From assembly GCA_030150795.1 (NCBI GenBank), contig JASLFF010000133.1, positions 1 through 9,216 on the forward strand: DNA of 9,216 bases, read 5' to 3'. Below, piece by piece: positions 1 through 6,490 of this stretch; position 1 is the stretch's first letter; every line of letters begins with the position of its first letter. The translations under genes and the position numbers were made by a program. Below the pieces are notes generated by a model. The model was given only the letters and a program-made list of their open reading frames with translations. It searched no databases and was not told the DNA's origin. The DNA comes from Terriglobales bacterium. Lineage in GTDB: Bacteria; Acidobacteriota; Terriglobia; Terriglobales; Gp1-AA117.

Positions 1-68
1 CGGGCTTTGAAGAAGGCTTTGGGAAAATTACGGTTGTTCGCGTAAAACGCTCAGGCGAGCAGACTTAG
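1..68 (+). CDS. C-terminal end of an unidentified gene (partial)
   Basis: Reading from base 3, 21 sense codons are followed by TAG at 66-68, giving a mixed charged and hydrophobic tail that includes GFGKITVVRVKR. This is a plausible beta-strand-rich protein C-terminus, and the gene would converge on coxC with only 31 bp between the two stop codons. Nothing is long enough to assign a family. The other two rightward frames close sooner (TGA at 8-10 and TAA at 43-45), which favours this frame only weakly. The 31-bp gap shows no hairpin terminator. It could simply be a chance open stretch. Confidence 0.35.
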   Translation, partial: GFEEGFGKITVVRVKRSGEQT

Positions 69-99
69 CCGCTTTGCTGCTATGGCGCATCGTGCCGGT

Positions 100-855
100 T
101 CACCCCCGGGCGAAGTGCACCAGAGCAAAGATTCCAAACCACAGAAAAGCAAGATAATGCCAGTACCAGCCGGTAACCTCTACAGCAATTTGCTGCGATT
201 CAAATTTAGTGGCCAGCAGGCGTCCCGCAACGGCATAGAGCAACGCAATCAATCCACCCGCTAAATGAACCGCGTGAGTGCCGGTAAGGATATAAAACAG
301 TGAGCGGCTTGGATTAAAAGCTAGAAAGGCTCCTTGCGAGCGAAGGCTGTTCCATACCAAGGCCTGTCCTGCGAGAAAGCAAAAACCCAGAAAAACCGTA
401 ATGCCAAGCCAAGGCAGGTCTCGCTTGAAGCGTGGAGGGACAATCCCCAATTCGGTGAACTCTTCTTTTTTCGCCATCGAGCGGCGCGCCAGTTCCAGCG
501 TGAAGCTGCTGAGCAGTAGAATCAGGGAATTCGTCCACAACTGCAGATAGGGCAGGGTGAGAGGGATCCAGTCCCTGACCCAGCGTTGCGAGTCTTCATC
601 AAAGCGGCCTCTGCCCATGCGGAACACATAGATCATGGTCAGCAGGACAAAGATTGCTGTCACGGAGATGATGCACAGTGACATGGCGATGCGATAGCGA
701 CGCATGCGCTGTTCGCGCGATCGAAAATCGCCTGAATTGCCGTGGTCGCCATCATCGCCACCGCCGTACCCACGGCGATGCGGAATTTTGCCCGGCCCTC
801 CACCACCTAACCTGGGCTTCCGTTCGACTTCTACTCGATCGCTGATGATCGGCAT
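100..855 (-). CDS. coxC: Cytochrome c oxidase subunit III (five-helix form)
   Basis: This is subunit III of a heme-copper oxidase, an inner-membrane protein that stabilises subunit I and its proton uptake but carries no redox metal. The 251 residues contain five hydrophobic segments, at about 55-79, 98-120, 148-167, 184-212 and 228-248. This is the short bacterial architecture lacking the first two helices of the seven-helix form. Family-like signatures are the helix containing TGTHAVHLAGG (191-201) and the C-terminal WYWHYLAFLWFGIFALVHF helix (230-248). The N-terminus (about 17-43) is unusually Gly-, Arg- and Asp-rich and should be a soluble extension. The gene follows coxA after 30 bp and is the last gene of the leftward run. 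No strong Shine-Dalgarno sequence precedes the ATG, so the start is likely but not certain. Confidence 0.93.
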   Translation of the reverse strand: MPIISDRVEVERKPRLGGGGPGKIPHRRGYGGGDDGDHGNSGDFRSREQRMRRYRIAMSLCIISVTAIFVLLTMIYVFRMGRGRFDEDSQRWVRDWIPLTLPYLQLWTNSLILLLSSFTLELARRSMAKKEEFTELGIVPPRFKRDLPWLGITVFLGFCFLAGQALVWNSLRSQGAFLAFNPSRSLFYILTGTHAVHLAGGLIALLYAVAGRLLATKFESQQIAVEVTGWYWHYLAFLWFGIFALVHFARG

Positions 856-885
856 AACACTACTTGAGATGGCGACGCTGCCAGT

Positions 886-2610
886 CTAGCTGGCTGCAGC
901 GTCTTGCACGATAAAATCTTTTTCGGTTCCGGAGATATTGTATTCATACGGCCCATGATTTACCTGAAGCCGCCGACCGCCAAATCCTTCTGCTGGTGCT
1001 GGAGAATTCAACGTCCACTCCAACGTGCTGCATTCCCAGGGATTGGCTTCCGCCGCCGGTCCCTTCAACATGCTCCAGAACAAATTCACCAGAAAGATGA
1101 TTTGCCCGACGAGTGTGACGATAGCAGCCAGTGTAATGAACTTTTGCAAAGGCGCCATCGCCGCTACATATTGTACGCCGCTCAGTGCGGAATAGCGCCT
1201 CGGATGTCCGGCTATTCCCAGCAAATGCATTGGCATGAATGTGGCATATGCCCCAAGCAGAGTGATCCAGAAATGCAGGCGGCCTAAGGTTTCATTCATC
1301 ATCCGGCCAAACATTTTAGGAAACCAAAAATATGTGGCGGAAAAGATCGCAAACACACCGGCCATCGCCATGATCAGATGAAAATGCGCGACAACAAAAT
1401 ATGTGTCGTGCAGATAGGTATCAAGCGCCGGCTGAGCAAGAATGGGGCCAGTGAGCCCGCCCGTGATGAATAGCGAGACAAATCCGGTCGAAAACAGCAG
1501 CGGCGTGGAGTAACGAATTTTTCCGCGATACAGAGTTGCCACCCAGTTAAAAGTCTTGATCGCGGAAGGTACGGCAATAGCCGTTGTCAGAGTGGAGAAT
1601 GCGAAGCCGGCATACGGGTTCATGCCGCTTACAAACATATGGTGTCCCCAGACCATAAAGCCTAAAGCGCCGATCGCCAGCGTGGCGCCAACCATGGCCT
1701 TGTAGCCAAAAACCGGCTTGCGCGCGAAGACTGACAACAGGTGAGAGGTCACACCCATTGCCGGAAGAATAGCGATGTAAACTTCGGGGTGTCCGAAGAA
1801 CCAGAACAGGTGTTGCCACATCAGCGGCGAGCCACCGTTATGGGCAATTGCCTTGCCGGTAACAAGCAGTCCGCCGGGAATAAAGAAGCTTGTTCCTGCG
1901 TGGCGATCCAGCATCAGCAGGACCACCGCGGCCAGCAGGATGCCAAACGCAAGAAGAATCAGCAACGACGTGACAAACCAGCTCCAGCAAGTCAACGGCA
2001 TGCGCAGCCACGTCATGCCCGGAGCCCGATATCGAACCGTTGTCCCTACAAATCCCACGGCGCTCATCAACGAGGACAAACAAAAAAGGCCAATGCTTAC
2101 CAGCCATAAATCTGTTCCCAAGCCCTGTCCTGGCCCAGCAGAGGCCAGAGCGCTTAATGGTGGATATTGTGTCCATCCGGCGCCGGACGCGCCGCCCGGA
2201 ACAATGAAAGCTGCCATCAAGACGGAAAACGAAACCAGGGCCGTCCAGAAGCCAGCGGCGGTGAGTCGCGGAAATGCCATCTTCGACGCGCCAAGTTGCA
2301 AAGGAAGAAAAAACGTCCCAAAGCCGGTTTGCGGGACGGTGGAGAGCACAAAGAAGACCATCAGCGTTCCGTGCATTGTCAGGTGCGCAAGGTAATCTTC
2401 CGGCTTGATCTCACCCAGAAAGGGAAGTGTTGCCTTGGGCCAGACAAGGTGGATGCGCATCAGCAAGGAAAGCCACGCGCCCACCAATACGGCAGCCAGC
2501 GACAGGAAAAAATATCCACGGCCGATGGCTTTATGGTCGGTGGTAAAGACATGACGGCGCAGAAATGATTGTTCGGTTGATCCGGTGCTGCGGCTTGGAG
2601 GAGTAATCAT
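886..2610 (-). CDS. coxA: Cytochrome c oxidase subunit I (heme a / heme a3-CuB)
   Basis: This is the catalytic subunit, reducing O2 to water at heme a3-CuB and pumping protons. It has 574 residues and about twelve membrane helices. Visible ligands are heme a His80 and His411, heme a3 His409, and CuB His274, His323 and His324. Tyr278 in HPEVY is the cross-linked tyrosine, with the proton-gating Glu276 beside it as in A1-type oxidases. The K-channel residues Ser289 and Lys352 are kept, with Ser349 replacing the usual Thr. The LHD magnesium-site residues (His401, Asp402) and Arg471-Arg472 near the heme propionates are also present. By motif-anchored comparison with bovine subunit I, the D-channel entrance Asp91 is Lys110, and the conserved Asn80, Asn98 and Asn163 are Thr99, Thr117 and Gly186. 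The gene starts 3 bp after coxB; an AGGAGG at 2631-2636 lies about 20 bp upstream, so coupling to coxB translation is likely. Confidence 0.97.
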   Translation of the reverse strand: MITPPSRSTGSTEQSFLRRHVFTTDHKAIGRGYFFLSLAAVLVGAWLSLLMRIHLVWPKATLPFLGEIKPEDYLAHLTMHGTLMVFFVLSTVPQTGFGTFFLPLQLGASKMAFPRLTAAGFWTALVSFSVLMAAFIVPGGASGAGWTQYPPLSALASAGPGQGLGTDLWLVSIGLFCLSSLMSAVGFVGTTVRYRAPGMTWLRMPLTCWSWFVTSLLILLAFGILLAAVVLLMLDRHAGTSFFIPGGLLVTGKAIAHNGGSPLMWQHLFWFFGHPEVYIAILPAMGVTSHLLSVFARKPVFGYKAMVGATLAIGALGFMVWGHHMFVSGMNPYAGFAFSTLTTAIAVPSAIKTFNWVATLYRGKIRYSTPLLFSTGFVSLFITGGLTGPILAQPALDTYLHDTYFVVAHFHLIMAMAGVFAIFSATYFWFPKMFGRMMNETLGRLHFWITLLGAYATFMPMHLLGIAGHPRRYSALSGVQYVAAMAPLQKFITLAAIVTLVGQIIFLVNLFWSMLKGPAAEANPWECSTLEWTLNSPAPAEGFGGRRLQVNHGPYEYNISGTEKDFIVQDAAAS

Positions 2611-2613
2611 GGA

Positions 2614-3408
2614 TCAGTGGCTGGTCGCCGCCTCCTGAGCCTTGACCCATCTCTGAAAATCATCTTCGCTCAAAACACGCATCATGGCACGCATGCGGTA
2701 ATGTCCCATGCCGCACAATTCAGCGCACGCAATCTCATAGTTTCCTATCTGTGTGGGCGTGAAATGTGAATGGATCTCCATACCGGGAACGGTATCCTGC
2801 TTGAAACGCATGGCGGGAATGAAAAGACTGTGGATCACATCTTGCGCCCGCAGATGCAGGTGCACGCTGTGTCCGACGGGAACAATCATTGCCGTGGAGA
2901 GAATGTCATCGCGACCTGCAGGATCTCCCGGATCGATTCCAAGCGGATTTCCCTCATCAGGCTTGGCAAACTTCTGGGCGTTTGTCCGACCAAACACTCC
3001 GTCAGCCCCGGGGTAGCGGAAATACCATTGGAACTGCGCTCCCGTCACCTCAATCTCGATCTCACCAGCCTGCTTCTCCTCAGGCATCATGCTTGACCAC
3101 AGGCGCTCGCCGGAAATGTTGAACCAGAAAAAGATGATCGTAACTGCGAGTGTCCAGGTAACTTCTAGCCGCCAGCTTCCCTGGGAAGTCTTGCCATCGG
3201 ACTGCGGCTTCTTTGAGAGGACAAAGATCAGAACGAGGTGGCCAACAATAAACAGCGCCCCAAATATCCAAAAAGCAATCCTGAATTGACGATCGATGGA
3301 TACAGAGCCAGCTGAAGCTCCCTTAGGAAACCAGTATGGATGTGCCAAAAAGAGATAGGCGCAGCCAACCACGACCAGCAGCAGTGCGAGCCGGAGCGCT
3401 CTAGACAT
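2614..3408 (-). CDS. coxB: Cytochrome c oxidase subunit II (CuA subunit)
   Basis: Subunit II takes electrons from cytochrome c through a binuclear CuA centre facing the periplasm. It is 264 residues long. All six CuA ligands are visible: His193, Cys228, Glu230, Cys232, His236 and Met239, in the spacing C-x-E-x-C-x3-H-x2-M. The aromatic electron-entry patch GAQFQWYFRYPG lies at 123-134. Two subunit II helices lie at about 43-65 and 82-98. An additional hydrophobic segment at 5-22 could be a signal peptide; it contains a lipobox-like VVGC at 13-16. No CXXCH is present, so there is no fused cytochrome c domain and a separate cytochrome c must donate electrons. The start codon overlaps the pdxT stop as TAATG, and the stop is 3 bp before coxA. 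Confidence 0.96.
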   Translation of the reverse strand: MSRALRLALLLVVVGCAYLFLAHPYWFPKGASAGSVSIDRQFRIAFWIFGALFIVGHLVLIFVLSKKPQSDGKTSQGSWRLEVTWTLAVTIIFFWFNISGERLWSSMMPEEKQAGEIEIEVTGAQFQWYFRYPGADGVFGRTNAQKFAKPDEGNPLGIDPGDPAGRDDILSTAMIVPVGHSVHLHLRAQDVIHSLFIPAMRFKQDTVPGMEIHSHFTPTQIGNYEIACAELCGMGHYRMRAMMRVLSEDDFQRWVKAQEAATSH

Positions 3409-3986
3409 TATTTCCGCCGATGGCCATTTTTTACCATCTTGACGAACTCCTGATGAACCCTTGTGTCTTCTGATAATTCTGGATGGAAGGTTGCGGCCAT
3501 GATCTTGCCTTGGCGCACCAGCACAGGATCGTCGCCGACAGTAGCCAGCACCTCTACGGATTTTCCCGTGCTGACGATTTTCGGCGCACGAATAAAGACT
3601 ATTTCCAGTGGCTTCTCGCCAAGCTTGCTGTGGGCTTCACCAATGGAACTGTCGATCTGACGTCCGTAGGCATTGCGGCGGATACGAATGTCCATTGCTT
3701 CAAGGGATTTCTGAGGAGGATTCTCAACCTGCTTGGCGAGCAGGATAGCGCCGGCACAGGTCCCGAATGTCGGCTTGGCGGAAACGAAGTCGCGCAGCTT
3801 TTCCAGAAATCCGCGCTCGGACAGAAAATTCAGAAATGTGCTGGACTCTCCACCGGGAATCACGATGCCATCGATGGCATCAAGCTGGTCAGGCTTCCGC
3901 ACCAGCGTAACCTCGGCACCCAGTTGCTCCAGCCGAGCCTTGTGCGCTTCATAATCACCCTGAATGGCTAAGACGCCGATCTTCAT
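3408..3986 (-). CDS. pdxT: PLP synthase glutaminase subunit PdxT
   Basis: PdxT is a class I (triad) glutamine amidotransferase that releases ammonia from glutamine and passes it to PdxS for pyridoxal 5'-phosphate synthesis in the cytoplasm. The 192-residue length is normal for the family. The oxyanion-region motif PGGESST is at 44-50. The nucleophile Cys77 sits in GTCAG, and the catalytic His168 and Glu170 in FHPELSED. The N-terminus MKIGVLAIQGD matches the usual start of the family, so the ATG at 3986 is secure although its ribosome site is only a weak purine run. The gene lies 153 bp downstream of pdxS, unusually far for this pair, with a palindromic element between them. It overlaps coxB by one base. 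Confidence 0.97.
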   Translation of the reverse strand: MKIGVLAIQGDYEAHKARLEQLGAEVTLVRKPDQLDAIDGIVIPGGESSTFLNFLSERGFLEKLRDFVSAKPTFGTCAGAILLAKQVENPPQKSLEAMDIRIRRNAYGRQIDSSIGEAHSKLGEKPLEIVFIRAPKIVSTGKSVEVLATVGDDPVLVRQGKIMAATFHPELSEDTRVHQEFVKMVKNGHRRK

Positions 3987-3998
3987 GTTTTTTCTTTA

Positions 3999-4125
3999 TC
4001 CCGAGCTAAGCGAGGGAACCCTATTCTCTTGCGCAATCCTTCAGTGAAGGAATTCGAAAAACATGGCGAACAGTAGATTTCTTGGTGGCTATAGGGCTCC
4101 CTCACTCGCTTCGCGAGATTCGGGA
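3999..4125 (-). repeat. Imperfect inverted-repeat element between pdxS and pdxT
   Basis: The arms are 3999-4024 and 4091-4125. They share TCCCGA at the outer edge (3999-4004 against 4120-4125) and a 13-nt inner block, GAGGGAACCCTAT (4012-4024), which pairs with 4091-4103 at 12 of 13 positions. The right arm carries about nine extra bases containing a perfect small hairpin, CTCGC-TTC-GCGAG (4105-4117). A second hairpin, CCTTC-AGT-GAAGG (4038-4050), sits in the loop. The element fills most of the pdxS-pdxT gap and no coding frame is convincing there. It resembles REP-like or MITE-like intergenic elements. In RNA it could be a processing or stability site between the two cistrons. Confidence 0.6.
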
Positions 4126-4139
4126 TTTCAGAAAAAAGC

Positions 4140-5153
4140 CTACCAACCGCGCGTCTGCAGCATGTCGCCTTCAGCCATGGCCGCAACAGCCAGCCCCTTC
4201 ATCGCGCCAACCAGATCTTCACTGACTTCAAGTAAAACTTTAGGATCGTCAAAGTGAGTGCAGGCGCGGACTATGGCTTTTGCTCGCTTCTCCGCTTCCT
4301 TCGGCTCGCAGAAATTAGCGCTATCGGCCATGAAAATTCCTGAACCGACGAACACCGCTTCTGCTCCAAGCTGGCGGACCAAGGCCGCATCGGCGGGCGT
4401 TGCGATTCCTCCGGCAGAGAAGTTCGGCACCGGTAGCTTGCCTGTCTTTGACACCAATCGAACGAGCTCAACCGGGGCCTGCAAGTCTTTTGCTTGAGCA
4501 TAAAGTTCTTCTGCAGAAAGGGCCTTTAACGTTCTCATTTCGCGCACGATCTGTCGCATGTGCTTGACGGCATGCACCACGTCGCCGGTACCGGCTTCAC
4601 CTTTGGTACGAATCATGGCAGCGCCTTCAGCAATGCGCCGCAGAGCTTCACCCAGGTTGCGAGCGCCGCAGACGAAAGGTGTCTGGAATGCATGCTTGTC
4701 CACGTGGTGGGCTTCATCGGCCGGAGTAAGGACTTCAGATTCGTCAATGTAGTCAACGCCAAGCGCCTGGAGAATCTGTGCTTCAGCAAAGTGGCCGATA
4801 CGGCATTTCGCCATTACAGGAATGGAGACCGTTTCCATGATCTCGCGAATTTTCTTGGGCGATGCCATGCGGGCCACGCCTCCCTGAGCACGGATTTGTG
4901 CCGGCACGCGCTCCAAAGCCATTACGGCAGTGGCGCCGGCCTTCTCGGCGATTTCTGCCTGGCGAGCATCGGTCACATCCATAATCACGCCGCCCTTAAG
5001 CATCTCTGCCAGCCCCGTCTTCAGGCGAAGCCCGGTGTTGCCGTTCAATACGTTTCCGCCGCCGTTGGGCGTAACGGTGACACTGTGGCCGTTGGAAACA
5101 GGTTTATGGGCCTTTGCCGGCATCGCTTCCTTCTTTACGCGTGATCTAGACAT
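4140..5153 (-). CDS. pdxS: PLP synthase subunit PdxS
   Basis: PdxS is the (beta/alpha)8 synthase that makes pyridoxal 5'-phosphate from ribose 5-phosphate, glyceraldehyde 3-phosphate and ammonia supplied by PdxT. The ATG at 5153 is chosen because AGGAG lies six bases upstream (5160-5164); a GTG at 5189 in the same frame has no such support. This gives 337 residues. Catalytic residues are Asp59 (GGVIMDV), Lys116 (VMAKCRIGH) and Lys184 (RTKGEAGTG), a constant offset of 35 from Bacillus subtilis Asp24, Lys81 and Lys149. The protein is longer than the usual roughly 294 residues for two reasons. It has a basic, then Gly/Asn-rich N-terminal extension of about 35 residues, and an insertion of about eight residues (near 279-286) after VGSGIF. 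The C-terminal RGW is typical. Confidence 0.96.
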   Translation of the reverse strand: MSRSRVKKEAMPAKAHKPVSNGHSVTVTPNGGGNVLNGNTGLRLKTGLAEMLKGGVIMDVTDARQAEIAEKAGATAVMALERVPAQIRAQGGVARMASPKKIREIMETVSIPVMAKCRIGHFAEAQILQALGVDYIDESEVLTPADEAHHVDKHAFQTPFVCGARNLGEALRRIAEGAAMIRTKGEAGTGDVVHAVKHMRQIVREMRTLKALSAEELYAQAKDLQAPVELVRLVSKTGKLPVPNFSAGGIATPADAALVRQLGAEAVFVGSGIFMADSANFCEPKEAEKRAKAIVRACTHFDDPKVLLEVSEDLVGAMKGLAVAAMAEGDMLQTRGW

Positions 5154-5159
5154 AGCGAA

Positions 5160-5164
5160 CTCCT
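5160..5164 (-). promoter_or_regulatory. Ribosome binding site deciding the pdxS start
   Basis: AGGAG on the minus strand, six bases before the ATG at 5153. It lies inside the frame that would follow a GTG at 5189, and so argues for the shorter PdxS. Confidence 0.7.
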
Positions 5165-5216
5165 GTGCCGTGTCACACTTGGGCGTCACGGCGAATGTGG
5201 GGCTGAATACTTTATT

Positions 5217-5245
5217 TTACTAGGTTGGCAGGATTTCTGCTGCAA
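5217..5245 (-). promoter_or_regulatory. Possible sigma70-type promoter for pdxS
   Basis: On the minus strand, TTGCAG (5240-5245) and TAGTAA (5217-5222) are separated by 17 bases, upstream of pdxS and just after the thioesterase stop region. The -10 box is a poor match, although the surrounding bases are AT-rich. This is a weak prediction. If real, it gives the pdxST-cox genes their own promoter, independent of the two upstream genes. Confidence 0.25.
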
Positions 5246-5752
5246 TCAGGCTTTTGATTCGTTGGCCGCGCTTACGCCTGCGGGAACTCCGTGGCGGGCA
5301 AACATCTTTTCCGGATCAATGGCAATGAACGTCCCGGTGCTGCGCGCCAGAACTTCACCCTTGGCATTACTGATTTCCGCCATGTTGACGTGGCGGCGTC
5401 CGTCCACGCTCTGCTCTGCGCTGGTGACGGTAAGCGGCTGACCCAGCGGAACCGGCCTGAGATATTTGATTTCCATGGATCCGGTAAGCGCCAGCACGTT
5501 GCGGAACTTATTCACCTTACCCATGGCTTCGTCAAGGATGGTAGCGATGATTCCGCCGTGCGCGTGGCCCGGAGGGCCGGTGTATTTACGCGACAGCTTG
5601 AAGTGGCAAATGGCTTGACGGGATTCTTCGTCCAGCGAGAACTTCAAGCGCATGCCCTGGGGGTTGTCATGCCCACAGCCGAAGCAATGGTTTTTGCGTG
5701 GCTTGGGCTTGCCCTGAACTGCGTGGCCGTGGGAGATTTTGCGCTTTGCCAT
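5246..5752 (-). CDS. PaaI-family hotdog-fold thioesterase
   Basis: This is a 168-residue single-domain hotdog protein, a predicted acyl-CoA thioesterase of the cytoplasm. The active-site helix region reads GHAHGGIIATILDEAMG (62-78). The HGG (65-67) and acidic pair Asp74-Glu75 are typical of the PaaI/THEM4-like group. The following strands include GSMEIKYLRPVPLGQPL (91-107), the usual second half of the fold. The N-terminus carries a CFGCG segment (Cys23, Cys26) followed by HDNPQGM, seen in a subset of this family; no metal role is shown by the sequence. The substrate cannot be predicted. The gene is 92 bp upstream of pdxS on the same strand and 107 bp downstream of the methyltransferase. No clear Shine-Dalgarno sequence precedes the ATG. 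Confidence 0.88.
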   Translation of the reverse strand: MAKRKISHGHAVQGKPKPRKNHCFGCGHDNPQGMRLKFSLDEESRQAICHFKLSRKYTGPPGHAHGGIIATILDEAMGKVNKFRNVLALTGSMEIKYLRPVPLGQPLTVTSAEQSVDGRRHVNMAEISNAKGEVLARSTGTFIAIDPEKMFARHGVPAGVSAANESKA

Positions 5753-5826
5753 TGGCGTGAAGAAATGATTTTAGCATTCGTGAGCGCAATAAAAACCCTT
5801 GAAACGCAGAGGAACGGAGGAAACAG

Positions 5827-5853
5827 GGGGCTGAATGCTGGACTACTGACTGC
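5827..5853 (-). repeat. Intergenic TCAGNNN-type repeat, copy 1
   Basis: Read on the minus strand, this 27-nt sequence matches 8347-8372 on the plus strand at 24 of 27 positions (two substitutions and one extra C). It includes the 10-mer AGCATTCAGC and successive TCAG units about seven bases apart. It lies in the 107-bp gap between the methyltransferase and thioesterase genes, close after the methyltransferase stop. Confidence 0.6.
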
Positions 5854-5859
5854 CAATTG

Positions 5860-6435
5860 CTATTTTCGCGCTACCAATTCCGCCACGCCCTTTTGCGAAA
5901 TGGCCTCGTGATAATGCAGCACACGCAGCGACGAAAAGGCGCGCAACAATTCGTTGGGTTCCAGCAGGAACATGGGATGGCTGGGCCCACCCGCAAAGTG
6001 CTTTTGTTCTGTGGTGTAGGTTTTATAAATCACAAGCCCGCCGGGTCTGAGTGCCGCAGCCAAAGCAGGGAAGAGTTCGCGCTGCAAATAGAAAAAGACG
6101 ACAATCAGATCGTATTGTCCTCGGCCAAGATCCTTCGTCATATTCAAATCACAGATGTTGGCCGAAATAGAAGTCGCTGTGCCTGCATTCTTTGCATTCT
6201 CCTCGGCCTGTTGAATACCGACTTCGGAAACATCCAGCAGCTTCACCCACCAGCCGCGCTGCGCCAGCCATATTGAGTGGCGTCCCACGCCGCCGGCAAC
6301 ATCCAAAGCAAGGCCCGGAGCGCTGCCAGAAAGAAATTCATCGTAGGCGCTCACCATGAATGGATCAGGCTCAAGTGAACTGTGCAAGCGCCCACTGTAC
6401 TTCTTGTCCCACCGAGTTTTCTCGTCCATTCCCAT
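5860..6435 (-). CDS. Class I SAM-dependent methyltransferase (TehB-like)
   Basis: This is a 191-residue cytoplasmic protein with the Rossmann methyltransferase core. The SAM-binding motif I is ALDVAGGVGRHSIWLA (43-58). The acidic residue ending strand 2 is Asp68 in LLDVS, the adenine-contact region is CDL (95-97), motif IV is YDLIVVFFYL (108-117), and LRPGGLVIYKTY (129-140) is the typical strand before the C-terminal half. The opening KTRWDKKYSG resembles the N-terminus of TehB-like and thiopurine-methyltransferase-like proteins. The methyl acceptor is unknown, and proteins of this type are often annotated only as methyltransferases. The start is either the ATG at 6435 or an ATG two codons later. 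The gene is divergent from miaB and heads the leftward run of genes. Confidence 0.88.
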   Translation of the reverse strand: MGMDEKTRWDKKYSGRLHSSLEPDPFMVSAYDEFLSGSAPGLALDVAGGVGRHSIWLAQRGWWVKLLDVSEVGIQQAEENAKNAGTATSISANICDLNMTKDLGRGQYDLIVVFFYLQRELFPALAAALRPGGLVIYKTYTTEQKHFAGGPSHPMFLLEPNELLRAFSSLRVLHYHEAISQKGVAELVARK

Positions 6436-6478
6436 CTTGGCATCAAGAATAACCGCAAACGCCGCTATTTTGCTGCGT

Positions 6479-6484
6479 TATACT
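6479..6484 (+). promoter_or_regulatory. Possible -10 box of miaB, close to the start codon
   Basis: TATACT ends seven bases before the GTG at 6491, so transcription starting at the usual distance would begin at or next to the start codon. There is no recognisable -35 box 16-18 bases upstream and no Shine-Dalgarno sequence. The surrounding 55-nt region (6436-6490) also has to hold the promoter of the divergent methyltransferase gene. Confidence 0.3.
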
Positions 6485-6490
6485 GGAACT

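Noticed and set aside
28..90. Leftward 20-codon frame after coxC
   Set aside because: It is too short, has no recognisable product and no ribosome site.
1853..2395. Rightward 180-residue open frame across coxA
   Set aside because: It is an antisense shadow of a highly conserved subunit I region, with a Pro/Arg/Lys-biased composition typical of such shadows.
2614..3408. caa3-type oxidase (cytochrome c fused to subunit II)
   Set aside because: Subunit II ends soon after the CuA site and contains no CXXCH motif.
3983..4186. Leftward 67-residue frame between pdxS and pdxT
   Set aside because: It consists of the palindromic element plus the end of pdxS in another frame; low-complexity repeat DNA explains it.
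4560..5144. Rightward 194-residue open frame across pdxS
   Set aside because: It is an antisense shadow of pdxS, which carries all catalytic residues in the other strand.
5154..5189. GTG at 5189 as the pdxS start
   Set aside because: It has no ribosome site, while the ATG at 5153 has AGGAG six bases upstream.
5291..5911. Rightward 206-residue open frame across the thioesterase gene
   Set aside because: It is antisense to the thioesterase and runs into the methyltransferase end. It has no ribosome site and its translation lacks family motifs, whereas the opposite strand shows a clear HGG/DE hotdog pattern.
6356..6490. ATG at 6356 as the miaB start
   Set aside because: It would overlap the divergent methyltransferase gene by 80 bases and add 45 residues absent from the MiaB family.
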